From JAHDCE01 sp051275765 (GTDB taxonomy: Bacteria; Bacteroidota; Bacteroidia; Chitinophagales; Saprospiraceae), in the NCBI GenBank assembly GCA_051275765.1, contig JBNMOV010000067.1:1-15461 (forward strand): a stretch of DNA of 15,461 bases, read 5' to 3'. Under the pieces are notes generated by a model. The model had not been told where the DNA came from, did no database searches, and was given only the letters and a program-made list of their open reading frames with translations. Every line of letters begins with the position of its first letter. Position 1 is the stretch's first letter. Of this stretch, positions 1-7,813 are shown piece after piece. Made by a program: the position numbers and the translations under genes.

Positions 1-173
1 CAATCATCCATTCTTTCAAAGACAGCTCAAGTATGAATTATGGTGTTGGAACAGGAATAGGTTTGGATACGGTGAATGATGTTGAAGATGAGGGAAATGA
101 GTTAGAAATTGAGGAAGAAAATAATGAGGAAGAGGATTGGAATAATGACAGTGACCTTCCAAAAGATTTATAG
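1..173 (+). CDS. C-terminal end of an unidentified protein with an acidic tail (partial)
   Basis: An open frame runs in from the left edge (first full codon at position 3) and ends at TAG 171-173. The visible 56 residues start IIHSFKDSSSMNYGVGTG, then become strongly acidic: a run rich in Glu, Asp and Asn (DEGNELEIEEENNEEEDW) ending NDSDLPKDL. I do not recognise the protein. The acidic, low-complexity tail with a short hydrophobic/proline-containing end resembles a disordered C-terminal interaction tail, but no domain is visible. The start lies outside the window. The next gene is on the same strand 95 nt downstream. That gap has no clear terminator, so cotranscription is possible but unproven. 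Codon use and AT content match the neighbours. Confidence 0.6.
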   Translation, partial: IIHSFKDSSSMNYGVGTGIGLDTVNDVEDEGNELEIEEENNEEEDWNNDSDLPKDL

Positions 174-268
174 TTTTTTCAAAAAAAGATAGTTTAACCT
201 GTGACTTCTACAGCAGCACAGCGTCTAAATTCAATTAGGTTAAAACGGGGCAATAAAATATAGTATCC

Positions 269-1084
269 ATGGACATTAACTTCATAGAAATTTTCCAAGG
301 AGTTTTGATGCAATTTGCTGAGGCAATACCAGGCATAGTGGGGGCAATAATTATTTTTATTGTCTTTTGGATAGTGGCGAGTATTGTTGCTAAACTCATT
401 TCCAAAATGCTTTCCAAGGTAGGCATAGATAAGTTTGCTGATAATCTAAATCAGATAGATTTATTTGCTAAAATGAAAGTAGACATAAAGCCTAGCAGCA
501 TCTTGTCTAAAATAGCTTACTATATTTTATTACTTATAGGAGCAATGGTTGCCGCTGAGGTTTCTGGAATGCAGGAGTTATCCGATTTGATGGAACAAAT
601 TATCAATTATGCTCCTAAGGTACTTTCTGCGGGTATCATTATGATTATAGGTCTAGTGGTTGCAGATTTTATTAAAAAAATGATCGTTACAGCCTGCGAC
701 TCTGTAGGTGTTCCTTCTGGAAGGATTATAGGTAGTTTTGTTTTTTACTTCATATTCATTACAGTTATTATTACGGCGATGAAGCAAATCGGTATTCCTA
801 CCGAATTGGTTTCTACTAACGTCACTATAGTTATACTAGGTATTGTATTAGCATTTTCAATAGGATATGGCTTTGCTTCCAGAAAAGTAATGGCAAGTAT
901 CCTTTCTTCTTTTTTCTATACCAAAGGTAAAATTGATTTGGGTAATATCATCAAGATAAATGGTGTAAAAGGAGAAGTCATTAGAATAGACAGCACTTCA
1001 ATCACATTAAAAACAGAGGAGAATTCAAAGGTCTTGATTCCTTTGAGCAGATTTGCGGAGAACGACGTTGAGATTTTCAACTAG
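269..1084 (+). CDS. MscS-type mechanosensitive ion channel family protein
   Basis: Small inner-membrane channel-like protein of 271 residues. Hydrophobic segments lie at about 20-43, 79-98, 117-140, 153-172 and 184-203. The last runs into FSIGYGFASRKVMASILSSFF, which sits where the pore-lining helix of the MscS family would be. A small beta domain follows at about 222-262 (IDLGNIIKINGVKGEVIRID, then SKVLIPLSRF), which matches the MscS beta domain with its NG.KG.V..I pattern. The chain ends just after it, so the cytoplasmic alpha/beta cage of E. coli MscS is missing. This is usual for the short Bacteroidota proteins built from conserved TM-helix repeats. Expected role: release of osmolytes on hypo-osmotic shock; substrate and gating are not shown by the sequence. 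It probably has its own transcript or is read from the gene upstream. Family assignment is firm, physiological role is inferred. Confidence 0.85.
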   Translation: MDINFIEIFQGVLMQFAEAIPGIVGAIIIFIVFWIVASIVAKLISKMLSKVGIDKFADNLNQIDLFAKMKVDIKPSSILSKIAYYILLLIGAMVAAEVSGMQELSDLMEQIINYAPKVLSAGIIMIIGLVVADFIKKMIVTACDSVGVPSGRIIGSFVFYFIFITVIITAMKQIGIPTELVSTNVTIVILGIVLAFSIGYGFASRKVMASILSSFFYTKGKIDLGNIIKINGVKGEVIRIDSTSITLKTEENSKVLIPLSRFAENDVEIFN

Positions 1085-1119
1085 AGTTTACAAACACATT
1101 AAGAGGGATGATGAATGGA

Positions 1120-1154
1120 CACTGAAGAGTGCCTAATAGGGTATCCCTAACTCT
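1120..1154 (+). repeat. Overlapping hairpins in the leader of the DUF3078 gene
   Basis: Two alternative stems share bases. One is CACT (1120-1123) with AGTG (1128-1131). The other is TAGGG (1137-1141) with CCCTA (1145-1149), extended across a bulge by AGAGT (1126-1130) with ACTCT (1150-1154). They cannot both form completely. No T-run follows, so this is not a simple terminator of the upstream gene. It lies 62 nt before the next start codon. A role in transcript stability or control is only a guess. Confidence 0.3.
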
Positions 1155-1215
1155 AAATTTAAATTTAAACAACTTCTTGAACTTAAACAATTACTAACTA
1201 AATCATTATTGACTA

Positions 1216-2277
1216 ATGAAAAGAATTATATTACTATTCGTACTATTTACTTTTGCAGCAACGACATCTTTCGCTCAGGATACTGAGAAGGAAACAGTAA
1301 CACCAAAAAAATGGGATCAAGGACTTGGCCTAGGTCTTGACTTCACACAATTATTACAAATCAACCCTAAAGTAGGTGCTGGTCAAAACCGTATTGGCTT
1401 AGGAGGTGCATTGACTTACTATGCTAACATGAAGCAAGATAAGCACGCTTGGGATAATTCTATCTCTTGGAGAATCGGGGTACAGAAATTAGGTTCTGGA
1501 ATCTATACAGGAACTAGAAAACAACCTTTCCAAAAATCAATAGATGAATTGCGTTTCGATTCTAAGTATGGATACGCCATCACTGAGAATAAGAAATGGT
1601 ATATGGCTACTGAACTATCATTTTTGAGCCAAGTGCTAAAAACTTATAGAGGTAGCTTATTGACAGATGTTGAATCATTTTCTACTGATAATGGTCCAAT
1701 ATCAAAGTTCCTTTCTCCTGGGGTTATTACTTATTCTGTAGGTATTGATTTTAAACCTAATGACAATTTCTCATTATATTATTCTCCTATAGCTTTGAAG
1801 ACCATTATAGTAGCTAATGATAATATTGCATCTATAGAAGGTCTTAATGCTGATGGAACACCTGCAGGTATATCTCTGCATGGTACACCTTGGAGAAACA
1901 CAACTGATTTTGACAATACATTATTCCTTGCAGGTTCATTATTGAAAGCACAATATCAAAATAAGTTTTGGGCATATGGAGAAGATCAACATAGAATTCT
2001 ATTCAAGACCTACGCTACTTTCTTTTTTGATTACTTACAAGCACAGAAAAAAACAGATAATCCTGATTACAAAACTAACGTAGATGTGGACTGGGGTACG
2101 GAAACTAGCTTTGTGATTTTCAAAGGACTTTCTGTTGTACTGACTACTAATTTATTTTATGATTGGGATGTACCTGTTCAAAAGACAGATTATTCACAGC
2201 CAGGTGCTGTAGGAGGATTGGTACGTAGACCTAGTTTTACGCAGCAGTTATTGATCAAGTACACACATAGTTTCTAA
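1216..2277 (+). CDS. DUF3078 outer-membrane beta-barrel protein
   Basis: 353 residues starting with a Sec signal peptide (MKRIILLFVLFTFAATTSFAQ, cleavage expected near residue 20). The mature part is rich in alternating aromatic and polar residues and ends in an aromatic-terminated strand (LLIKYTHSF), as expected of an outer-membrane barrel. The early W-D-Q-G-L-G-L-G-L-D-F-T-Q segment, the asymmetric loops with N-D-x-x-S-I-S-W, and the late FFFDYLQ and NLFYDWD segments match the DUF3078 family, which is widespread in Bacteroidota and of unknown function. The length is close to the family norm. It stands alone, 131 nt after the MscS-type gene, and is closed by a strong terminator at 2331-2362. 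The ATG at 1216 is chosen because it gives a complete signal peptide. What it transports or binds cannot be said from the sequence. Confidence 0.85.
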   Translation: MKRIILLFVLFTFAATTSFAQDTEKETVTPKKWDQGLGLGLDFTQLLQINPKVGAGQNRIGLGGALTYYANMKQDKHAWDNSISWRIGVQKLGSGIYTGTRKQPFQKSIDELRFDSKYGYAITENKKWYMATELSFLSQVLKTYRGSLLTDVESFSTDNGPISKFLSPGVITYSVGIDFKPNDNFSLYYSPIALKTIIVANDNIASIEGLNADGTPAGISLHGTPWRNTTDFDNTLFLAGSLLKAQYQNKFWAYGEDQHRILFKTYATFFFDYLQAQKKTDNPDYKTNVDVDWGTETSFVIFKGLSVVLTTNLFYDWDVPVQKTDYSQPGAVGGLVRRPSFTQQLLIKYTHSF

Positions 2278-2330
2278 GAATTTATACTTATCAAAACGAA
2301 GACCTCATTTAAACAGGGGCACAATATTAG

Positions 2331-2362
2331 AACGCTACGATGAAAGTCGTGGCGTTTTTTTT
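2331..2362 (+). terminator. Rho-independent terminator of the DUF3078 gene
   Basis: A 10-bp stem, AACGCTACGA (2331-2340) with TCGTGGCGTT (2347-2356), contains one G.T wobble and a 6-nt loop TGAAAG, and runs directly into eight Ts (2355-2362). It lies 54 nt after the DUF3078 stop codon, in the right orientation to end that transcript. Confidence 0.85.
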
Positions 2363-2438
2363 AAATCTCAATGCAACTATTCAATAAGAATTCGAGCCTT
2401 AGTACTAATCTTTTTATTGCTTCCAAAACAATCGAAAT

Positions 2439-3483
2439 ATGAAACTCCTTATCACTACGTTCTTTTTAGCTATCATTAGTTTCACATCTATCTATTCTCA
2501 AAATCTGCTAGATGACCTATTAAGTAATGATGATATTACTTGGATAGCAGAAACAGAAACCTATTTCACGCTCGAAATGGAACAGACAAAGAAAAAATAT
2601 ACTTCTGAATTTCAAAATTCTGGGATTCAAACTGAATTAGACGTGATTAAAATATCTCTGGATATTTTTACGAAGGAAGGATTATCGTATGTAGGTAATT
2701 ATGATACATTAACAGAATTGATTTTTACAGGCATAGAAAAGAAAGAAGTATTGACAACAGATTCTGGGGAAGGAATATTGAGTTATCCAGATGCTATGAA
2801 TCAGTTTACAACTATTGATTCTTTTATATCATTTGATGCAATAACCTACGAGGAAACAATAAAAGTAGCTTATAATGAAGATGATATTATCAATGGCTAT
2901 ATATAGGTAAGTTACTTCGGTATTATGACCAAAAAGAAAAAAGTATCTATTCTCATCTGATATCTTATCAGCCTATAGGCAGTCATTATTCAAAAGGAGA
3001 AAACGAAGTCATCATTTCAATGATAGTAATATACTATGGTCTAAGGCAACTAAAGTTGAGAAATTTGATTTTTCTAAAGCCAAAATATTGAAAGGAGAAA
3101 CGTTTCTAGTATTCGAGAAAATATTCCAAACTAATATTGAAGATAAGTCCTATAAGACTTATCATTCATAGAGTAATATTTCTTCATTTGATCCTCATAC
3201 TGAATTAGAATTTGAGGTTTTTATGGGAATGGACATTGATACTTTTGTACCATTTACTCCTGACTCTTATGGTCACGAGGTAATTGGAGTATCAACAAGG
3301 AAACGTCTAGATTTTAATACTAACTTATTAACCTCATTCGTCCACTATTAGTATTGGGATGAAAATTCAAATGCCTTATCTTATGAGTTAATCTCTCTAT
3401 CCATTATGTATGACGGAGTAGATAGGAGTGAAAAACCATACACTATGAAGATGTTCAAAATCAAAGCCAATAATTCCAATTAA
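2439..3483 (+). pseudogene. Decayed secreted-protein gene (two frameshifts, two internal TAG stops)
   Basis: The 5' part encodes a signal peptide (MKLLITTFFLAIISFTSIYSQ) and about 155 residues before TAG at 2904-2906. The coding signal continues in another frame (GKLLRYYDQKEKSIYSHLIS), then in a third (DSNILWSKATKVEKFDFSKA), down to TAA 3481-3483. The first shift lies in TATATATA (2898-2905): removing one TA joins NGYI directly to GKLLRYYD. The second is a one-base loss somewhere between about 2941 and 3022, perhaps in an A-run. In the last frame, TAG at 3169-3171 and 3349-3351 interrupt otherwise protein-like sequence; each could come from CAG by one change. Repaired length would be about 347 residues. 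The segments NYDTLTELIFTGI, YYDQKEKSIYSHLISYQPIG and KFDFSKAKI loosely recall the GldN family of the type IX secretion/gliding machinery, but this is weak. The 3' end stops 4 nt from the convergent neighbour. Confidence 0.75.
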
Positions 3484-3487
3484 AAAA

Positions 3488-4444
3488 TCAAAGTCCAAAC
3501 TCCTCTATCGTCTCAATAATAAAAAATCCATCCTCGCCTTGTTTTTGATACAATGGCATAAGAATTCTACCATCATTTTTAGAACGAATTTCTCCTTTCT
3601 TATCGAATGCTAAAATTTCATCTTTTTTTACGGAGTGGAAATTTTTGTAGCCTTCCTTCATCTGGAAATCATCATTAGGAGCAATGGAATGGCAATACAA
3701 TAAATCCGCTATTTTAGGCAAGCCCTTGGAGTATTCTATGAGGATAGAATCGTGTTTGTTTTCAACCACATCTGCACTCACACAGCCTATACTTCTTAGA
3801 CAATTCGTAATCGCAGCGATGGCTCGTTTGATAGATAATTCCTCATCATGTTGTCCAGATTCAAAAGTAACAGCTACTGTTTCCCTTCCAAAATTCTCTT
3901 TATTAAAATAGTGTAATGTAGTTCCTTGAATGCCATCTATGAGCTTGCGAATAACTGGAGCATGAAGTTCTACTGCTATACGCTGACTTTCTGGATCATC
4001 TGTAGCAATGGAAAATATACCACCAAATGCAGTAGTTGTATGCATATCCAAAAACACCAATTTTTTAGGATTGTAAGCTTCTATTTCTTCATTGACTAAC
4101 TCTAAAATGTCCCTTAGTTCCTTATCTTCACTATCCAATTCTGAATCATCTTTTACCTGTTGGATACTATGAATATTCTCCAGCGTAAACTGGCGATTCA
4201 AGTCTTTTACAATGAAGCGTTTCTTTTGTTTGAAAGCAGCTAAATTTCCTTTTACACCTACTATTCTCCCATGAAATATAAAATTAGGATTAGTGCTTGG
4301 CTCTTTTTGTAGCATTCTGAATATTTCTTCTAGTGCTGATACGCCAGAAGGTTCATTTCCATGCATTCCTGCAAAAACAAAGAGTAGTGGCCCTTCATTA
4401 TCATGATCATAAGTTCCTATTATTCTTTCGTTGTGTTTAGACAT
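3488..4444 (-). CDS. Succinylglutamate desuccinylase/aspartoacylase family zinc hydrolase
   Basis: 318-residue protein of the M14-related AstE/AspA family, which removes acyl groups from N-acyl amino acids. Zinc-site motifs are in order: GMHGNE (His28 and Glu31, first two ligands), DLNRQF (81-86, substrate carboxylate and Arg84), DMHT (His135, third ligand) and TFESGQH (Glu194, catalytic base). The C-terminal part (about 230-318) is a small beta-rich domain ending in an acidic/aromatic tail, as in the family. There is no signal peptide, so it is probably cytoplasmic. The substrate cannot be told from sequence: aspartoacylase, succinylglutamate desuccinylase and related deacylases share this core. 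It is a single-gene unit. A well-formed promoter lies just upstream (4473-4502), and the gene converges on the pseudogene at its left with no terminator between. Family assignment is firm, reaction is not. Confidence 0.88.
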   Translation of the reverse strand: MSKHNERIIGTYDHDNEGPLLFVFAGMHGNEPSGVSALEEIFRMLQKEPSTNPNFIFHGRIVGVKGNLAAFKQKKRFIVKDLNRQFTLENIHSIQQVKDDSELDSEDKELRDILELVNEEIEAYNPKKLVFLDMHTTTAFGGIFSIATDDPESQRIAVELHAPVIRKLIDGIQGTTLHYFNKENFGRETVAVTFESGQHDEELSIKRAIAAITNCLRSIGCVSADVVENKHDSILIEYSKGLPKIADLLYCHSIAPNDDFQMKEGYKNFHSVKKDEILAFDKKGEIRSKNDGRILMPLYQKQGEDGFFIIETIEEFGL

Positions 4445-4472
4445 AAATATGGTTAGGATTTAGATAGGTTTG

Positions 4473-4502
4473 CAAATTTATAAAATTCACATCATTATTC
4501 AA
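4473..4502 (-). promoter_or_regulatory. Bacteroidota sigma-A type promoter of the deacylase gene
   Basis: Read on the minus strand: TTG (4502-4500), 19 nt, TAAATTTG (4480-4473). This matches the phylum's -33 TTG and -7 TAnnTTTG elements exactly and at the usual spacing. The predicted start of transcription is about 20 nt before the ATG at 4444. No Shine-Dalgarno sequence is present. Confidence 0.75.
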
Positions 4503-4647
4503 GCCATATTTATGTGTAAAACAAGGACATTGAGTAAAGGTTTGTTAATATAATAATTAGGAGGGTATATCTAGTTGAAATATATACTAGGTAATCCACT
4601 GATGGATAGACTAAGACATCAATTTTAAAACGAAATGATTGAAAAAA

Positions 4648-4678
4648 TTTGTTTTTAATTCAGAAAGGGAATAATTTG
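4648..4678 (+). promoter_or_regulatory. Probable promoter of ruvC, giving a very short leader
   Basis: TTTG at 4648-4651, 20 nt, then TAATTTG at 4672-4678. This is the -33/-7 pair of the phylum with one base missing between TA and TTTG. The start codon begins 8 nt after the last G of the -7 box, so the transcript should have almost no 5' leader. Confidence 0.5.
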
Positions 4679-4685
4679 CCCTTTC

Positions 4686-5255
4686 ATGGCATTAAAGAAG
4701 AAAATAGAACCTAGGCGACTAATGGGCATCGATCCTGGAAGTAATTTCTGCGGTTACGCCGTAGTTGAAATAGTAGGCTCTAAGATATATCTCATAGAAA
4801 TGGGCGTGTTTCAGATGAAGCATTTGGATTCTCATTATGAAAAATTGAAGAAGATTTTTTTGGATGTACAAGAAGTTATTGAAAATCATCAGCCTACTTC
4901 TGTAGCATTGGAAGCTCCTTTTTATGGTAATAACGTCCAATCTATGCTCAAGCTAGGACGTGCACAAGGTGTAGCAATGGCAGCAGCCATGACAATGGGC
5001 GTGGATGTAACAGAATATGCTCCTAAAAAGATAAAACAATCTGTCACAGGAAATGGAAATGCTTCAAAGGAACAGGTGGCAGCGATGTTGAAATCTATCG
5101 TAATTGGAAAATTAAAGGAATCGTTGGATGCTACAGATGCACTAGGCGTTGCGGTTTGTCATCATTACCAATCTAGTGGACCATTAGGAGGGAAAGGCAA
5201 AAAATATAAGGACTGGTCTTCTTTTTTGACGGATAATCCGAAGAGGAAAGGATAG
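4686..5255 (+). CDS. ruvC: Crossover junction endodeoxyribonuclease RuvC
   Basis: 189-residue Holliday-junction resolvase, which nicks four-way junctions as a dimer with RuvAB during recombinational repair. The RNase H-like fold motifs are all present: MGIDPGSNFCGYAVVE with catalytic Asp16, LEAPFYGNNVQSMLKLGRAQG with Glu76, VTGNGNASKEQVAAML (119-135, the DNA-contact segment), and DATDALGVAVCHH with Asp148 and Asp151. The four acidic metal ligands are therefore intact. The length is slightly above the usual 160-190 because of a basic N-terminus (ALKKKIEPRR) and a basic C-terminal tail. The start is fixed by the -7 box just upstream. It is a single gene, convergent with topB with only 16 nt between stop codons and no terminator seen, so the two transcripts probably overlap. 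Confidence 0.95.
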   Translation: MALKKKIEPRRLMGIDPGSNFCGYAVVEIVGSKIYLIEMGVFQMKHLDSHYEKLKKIFLDVQEVIENHQPTSVALEAPFYGNNVQSMLKLGRAQGVAMAAAMTMGVDVTEYAPKKIKQSVTGNGNASKEQVAAMLKSIVIGKLKESLDATDALGVAVCHHYQSSGPLGGKGKKYKDWSSFLTDNPKRKG

Positions 5256-5271
5256 AATTTAGGAGAATAAC

Positions 5272-7626
5272 TTACTTTCCCTTCAAAATCGTCCAAACCA
5301 ATTCCTTCGTCATTTCTTTCCCTTTAGCTTTTTCACGAACAGTAGAAAAATCCATTTTAAAATCACAGCCGTTTTTCCAATTGCTACAACCATAGGCTGT
5401 TTTGCCTTTGAGCACTTTTCCTTTCTTGCATTTTGGACAAGTGAGTTTATCTGGAACAGTAGCTTTCTTCTTTGGAATCGCTGCTTTTTTTGGAGCAAAA
5501 GTAGCATTGAGTTTCACTTCAAAAGCATCATTAAATGCCAGTCTGCCATTCATGCTTTTCCCTTGCAATTTGAAGCCTTTTAAAATAATAGTTGCTCCTG
5601 TATTCACTAGACGAATAAGTTGTTTTTCAGAAATATTCTTCCCCATATATTCAAAAGGTAATCTAAATTTACAGCCTGTTTTCCAATCACTACATCCATA
5701 GTTACTTTTGCCTTTGAGCAATGTTCCTTTTTTACATTTTGGACATTTTTGCTCTAATAGGCTGACTTGTTTCCTAGGGCTTTTGGAAGGCACTTTTGAT
5801 GGAACCTCTTCCTTCGAAATCCTAGACGTAGCTTTGGACAGACGCACTTCTGTGACGAGTTTGTCCACCATCGTTTTCATATTAGCAATAAATCGTCCAG
5901 CGTTATATTCACCTTGTTCGATTTCTTTGATTTTTCGCTCCCATTGTCCAGTGAGTTCAGCAGATTTAAGGAGTTCATTTTGGATGGTATCTATGAGCTG
6001 AATACCCATAAAGGTCGCATGAAGTTGCTTCTTTTTTCGAATGATATATTTACGCCTAAACAAGGTTTCAATAATTCCTGCACGAGTCGATGGACGACCA
6101 ATTCCATTGCCTTTCATCAGTTCTCGAAGCTCTTCGTCATCCACTTGTTTGCCTGCTGTTTCCATGGCTCGCAGCAAAGTTGCTTCTGTATAATATTTAG
6201 GTGGTTTAGTTTGCTTTTCCGCTAGCTGGGGTTCATGTGGACCTGTTTCGCCTTTCTTGAATTCTGGCAAAATATTTTCCTCGTTGTCCTTGCTATTTTT
6301 TCCTTTCTCATCAGAATCATCTGTCGTGTTTTTCTGCGATTTTTTACTTGGCAAAACCACTCTCCATCCTTCTTCTAAAATTTCTTTTCCAGTCGCTTTA
6401 AATGGAATTTTTTCTACCTCGCCCATCACAGTTGTATTCGAAACGATACAATCTGGATAAAAGGCTGCAATAAATCTACGAGCAATAATATCATAGACTC
6501 GTTGCTCAATAAGAGGCAATGTTTTTTCGTAGCCAGTAGGAATAATAGCGTGGTGATCCGTCACTTTTTTATCATTAAAAACCTTAGTAGATTTCCTCAA
6601 TTTTGTATTTAATAATGGGGCAGTAAATTGACTATAACTATTCATTTTGCCTAAAACACCTAGCACTTTAGGATATACGTCATTAGGCAAAAAAGTAGTG
6701 TCTACACGAGGATAAGAAACCACTTTTTGCTCGTATAATTTTTGTGCTATTTTCAAGGTTTGATCAGCAGAATATCCGAATTTATTATTGCAATAAACTT
6801 GCAAACTAGTCAAGTCAAATAATTTAGGAGGCAGCTCTCTACCCTTTTTTTTAGTAGTACTGATTATCGTAAATAATTTGCCTTTTATCGTTTCTAATAA
6901 TTGAGTGCCTTCCTCTTTTTTGGAGAATTTGCCTTTTTCATAATTGAAATTCACTTCCCTATAAATCGTCTGTAATTCCCAATAAGTCTGAGGTACGAAT
7001 TTCTCTATTTCTTTATGTCTTTTGACGACCATCGCCAAAGTTGGCGTTTGCACTCGACCTATAGAAAGCACTTGTTTGTAACTGCCATATTTTAAGGTAT
7101 ATAATCGAGTTGCATTCATACCTAGCAACCAATCGCCAATTGCACGAGAACTTCCAGCATAGTATAAATTATCATAATCCGAAGCTTTTTTTAGATTTTT
7201 AAAACCTTCCTTTATCGCTTCTGGCGTAAGAGATGAAATCCAAAGTCGAAGTACTTTTCCTTTGTATTTTGCTTGCTTTAAAACCCATCTTTGTATCAAT
7301 TCTCCTTCCTGTCCTGCATCACCACAATTAATAACTAGAGTCGCCTTTTTGAAAAGCATTTTAATGATTTTAAATTGCTTTTTTACGCCTTTGTCATTCT
7401 TGAGTTTAGTCTCGAATTTTTCTGGCAGCATAGGCAGATTATCCAGATTCCATGACTTCCAATGAGGCTTATAATCATCTGGTTCATACAAACTACAAAA
7501 ATGCCCAAATGTCCAAGTCACTGCATAGCCGTTCCCTTCAAAATAACCATCCTTTCTAGATTTCGCTCCTAGAATATTCGCTATTTCTCTCGCTACACTT
7601 GGCTTTTCTGCTATGCATACTTTCAT
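5272..7626 (-). CDS. topB: DNA topoisomerase III, type IA, with two C-terminal zinc ribbons
   Basis: 784-residue type IA topoisomerase that decatenates DNA by passing strands through a single-strand break. Order: TOPRIM domain with Glu7 (MKVCIAEKPSVA) and CGDAGQEGEL at 101-110; core with GRVQTPTLA (190-198); catalytic Tyr305 in VVSYPRVDTTF; HH.AIIPT (358-364); GNGIGRPSTRAGIIETL (506-522). The C-terminus has a basic linker and two zinc ribbons with Cys628, 631, 645, 652 and Cys730, 733, 747, 754, separated by a (F/Y)-rich module. Two departures from E. coli-type motifs are visible: DxDREGE is DAGQEGE, and YPRTDS is YPRVDT. I believe such forms occur in other Bacteroidota TopB proteins, but could not check. 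The main start ATG gives the complete TOPRIM strand. It is the first and only gene of its transcript. No promoter was recognised with confidence. Confidence 0.95.
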   Translation of the reverse strand: MKVCIAEKPSVAREIANILGAKSRKDGYFEGNGYAVTWTFGHFCSLYEPDDYKPHWKSWNLDNLPMLPEKFETKLKNDKGVKKQFKIIKMLFKKATLVINCGDAGQEGELIQRWVLKQAKYKGKVLRLWISSLTPEAIKEGFKNLKKASDYDNLYYAGSSRAIGDWLLGMNATRLYTLKYGSYKQVLSIGRVQTPTLAMVVKRHKEIEKFVPQTYWELQTIYREVNFNYEKGKFSKKEEGTQLLETIKGKLFTIISTTKKKGRELPPKLFDLTSLQVYCNNKFGYSADQTLKIAQKLYEQKVVSYPRVDTTFLPNDVYPKVLGVLGKMNSYSQFTAPLLNTKLRKSTKVFNDKKVTDHHAIIPTGYEKTLPLIEQRVYDIIARRFIAAFYPDCIVSNTTVMGEVEKIPFKATGKEILEEGWRVVLPSKKSQKNTTDDSDEKGKNSKDNEENILPEFKKGETGPHEPQLAEKQTKPPKYYTEATLLRAMETAGKQVDDEELRELMKGNGIGRPSTRAGIIETLFRRKYIIRKKKQLHATFMGIQLIDTIQNELLKSAELTGQWERKIKEIEQGEYNAGRFIANMKTMVDKLVTEVRLSKATSRISKEEVPSKVPSKSPRKQVSLLEQKCPKCKKGTLLKGKSNYGCSDWKTGCKFRLPFEYMGKNISEKQLIRLVNTGATIILKGFKLQGKSMNGRLAFNDAFEVKLNATFAPKKAAIPKKKATVPDKLTCPKCKKGKVLKGKTAYGCSNWKNGCDFKMDFSTVREKAKGKEMTKELVWTILKGK

Positions 7627-7757
7627 AATGTGAATTTACGGATTTCTATTGGGTATTCTAGAAATTAATTAATTTTCAGATTGCCAAAAATCATAATTAC
7701 TGAAAAATAAGCGATTGCTATTAACGATGGTCTATAAAGCAAATACTGCTAGGTATA

Positions 7758-7791
7758 AAAAAGGCTGTATCTAGTTGGATACAGCCTTTTT
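7758..7791 (-). terminator. Strong terminator after the 7814-8462 pseudogene
   Basis: A perfect 14-bp stem, AAAAAGGCTGTATC (7758-7771) with GATACAGCCTTTTT (7778-7791), has a 6-nt loop and A/T tails on both sides, so it can work in either direction. On the minus strand it lies 23 nt after the last codon of the decayed gene, which it evidently once served. It also shields topB (starting at 7626) from upstream reading. Confidence 0.85.
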
Positions 7792-7813
7792 ATTTTATGC
7801 AAAAAATCGAAAA

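Noticed and set aside
2439..3483. Read-through or recoding of TAG in the broken gene, since TAG interrupts it three times
   Set aside because: TAG is a normal stop here: the MscS-type gene, ruvC and dprA end with it. The first TAG also follows a frameshift, so recoding alone would not repair the gene.
5402..6460. Several plus-strand open frames of 67-103 codons opposite topB
   Set aside because: They lie antisense to a well-conserved gene, have no recognisable domains and reflect its codon composition.
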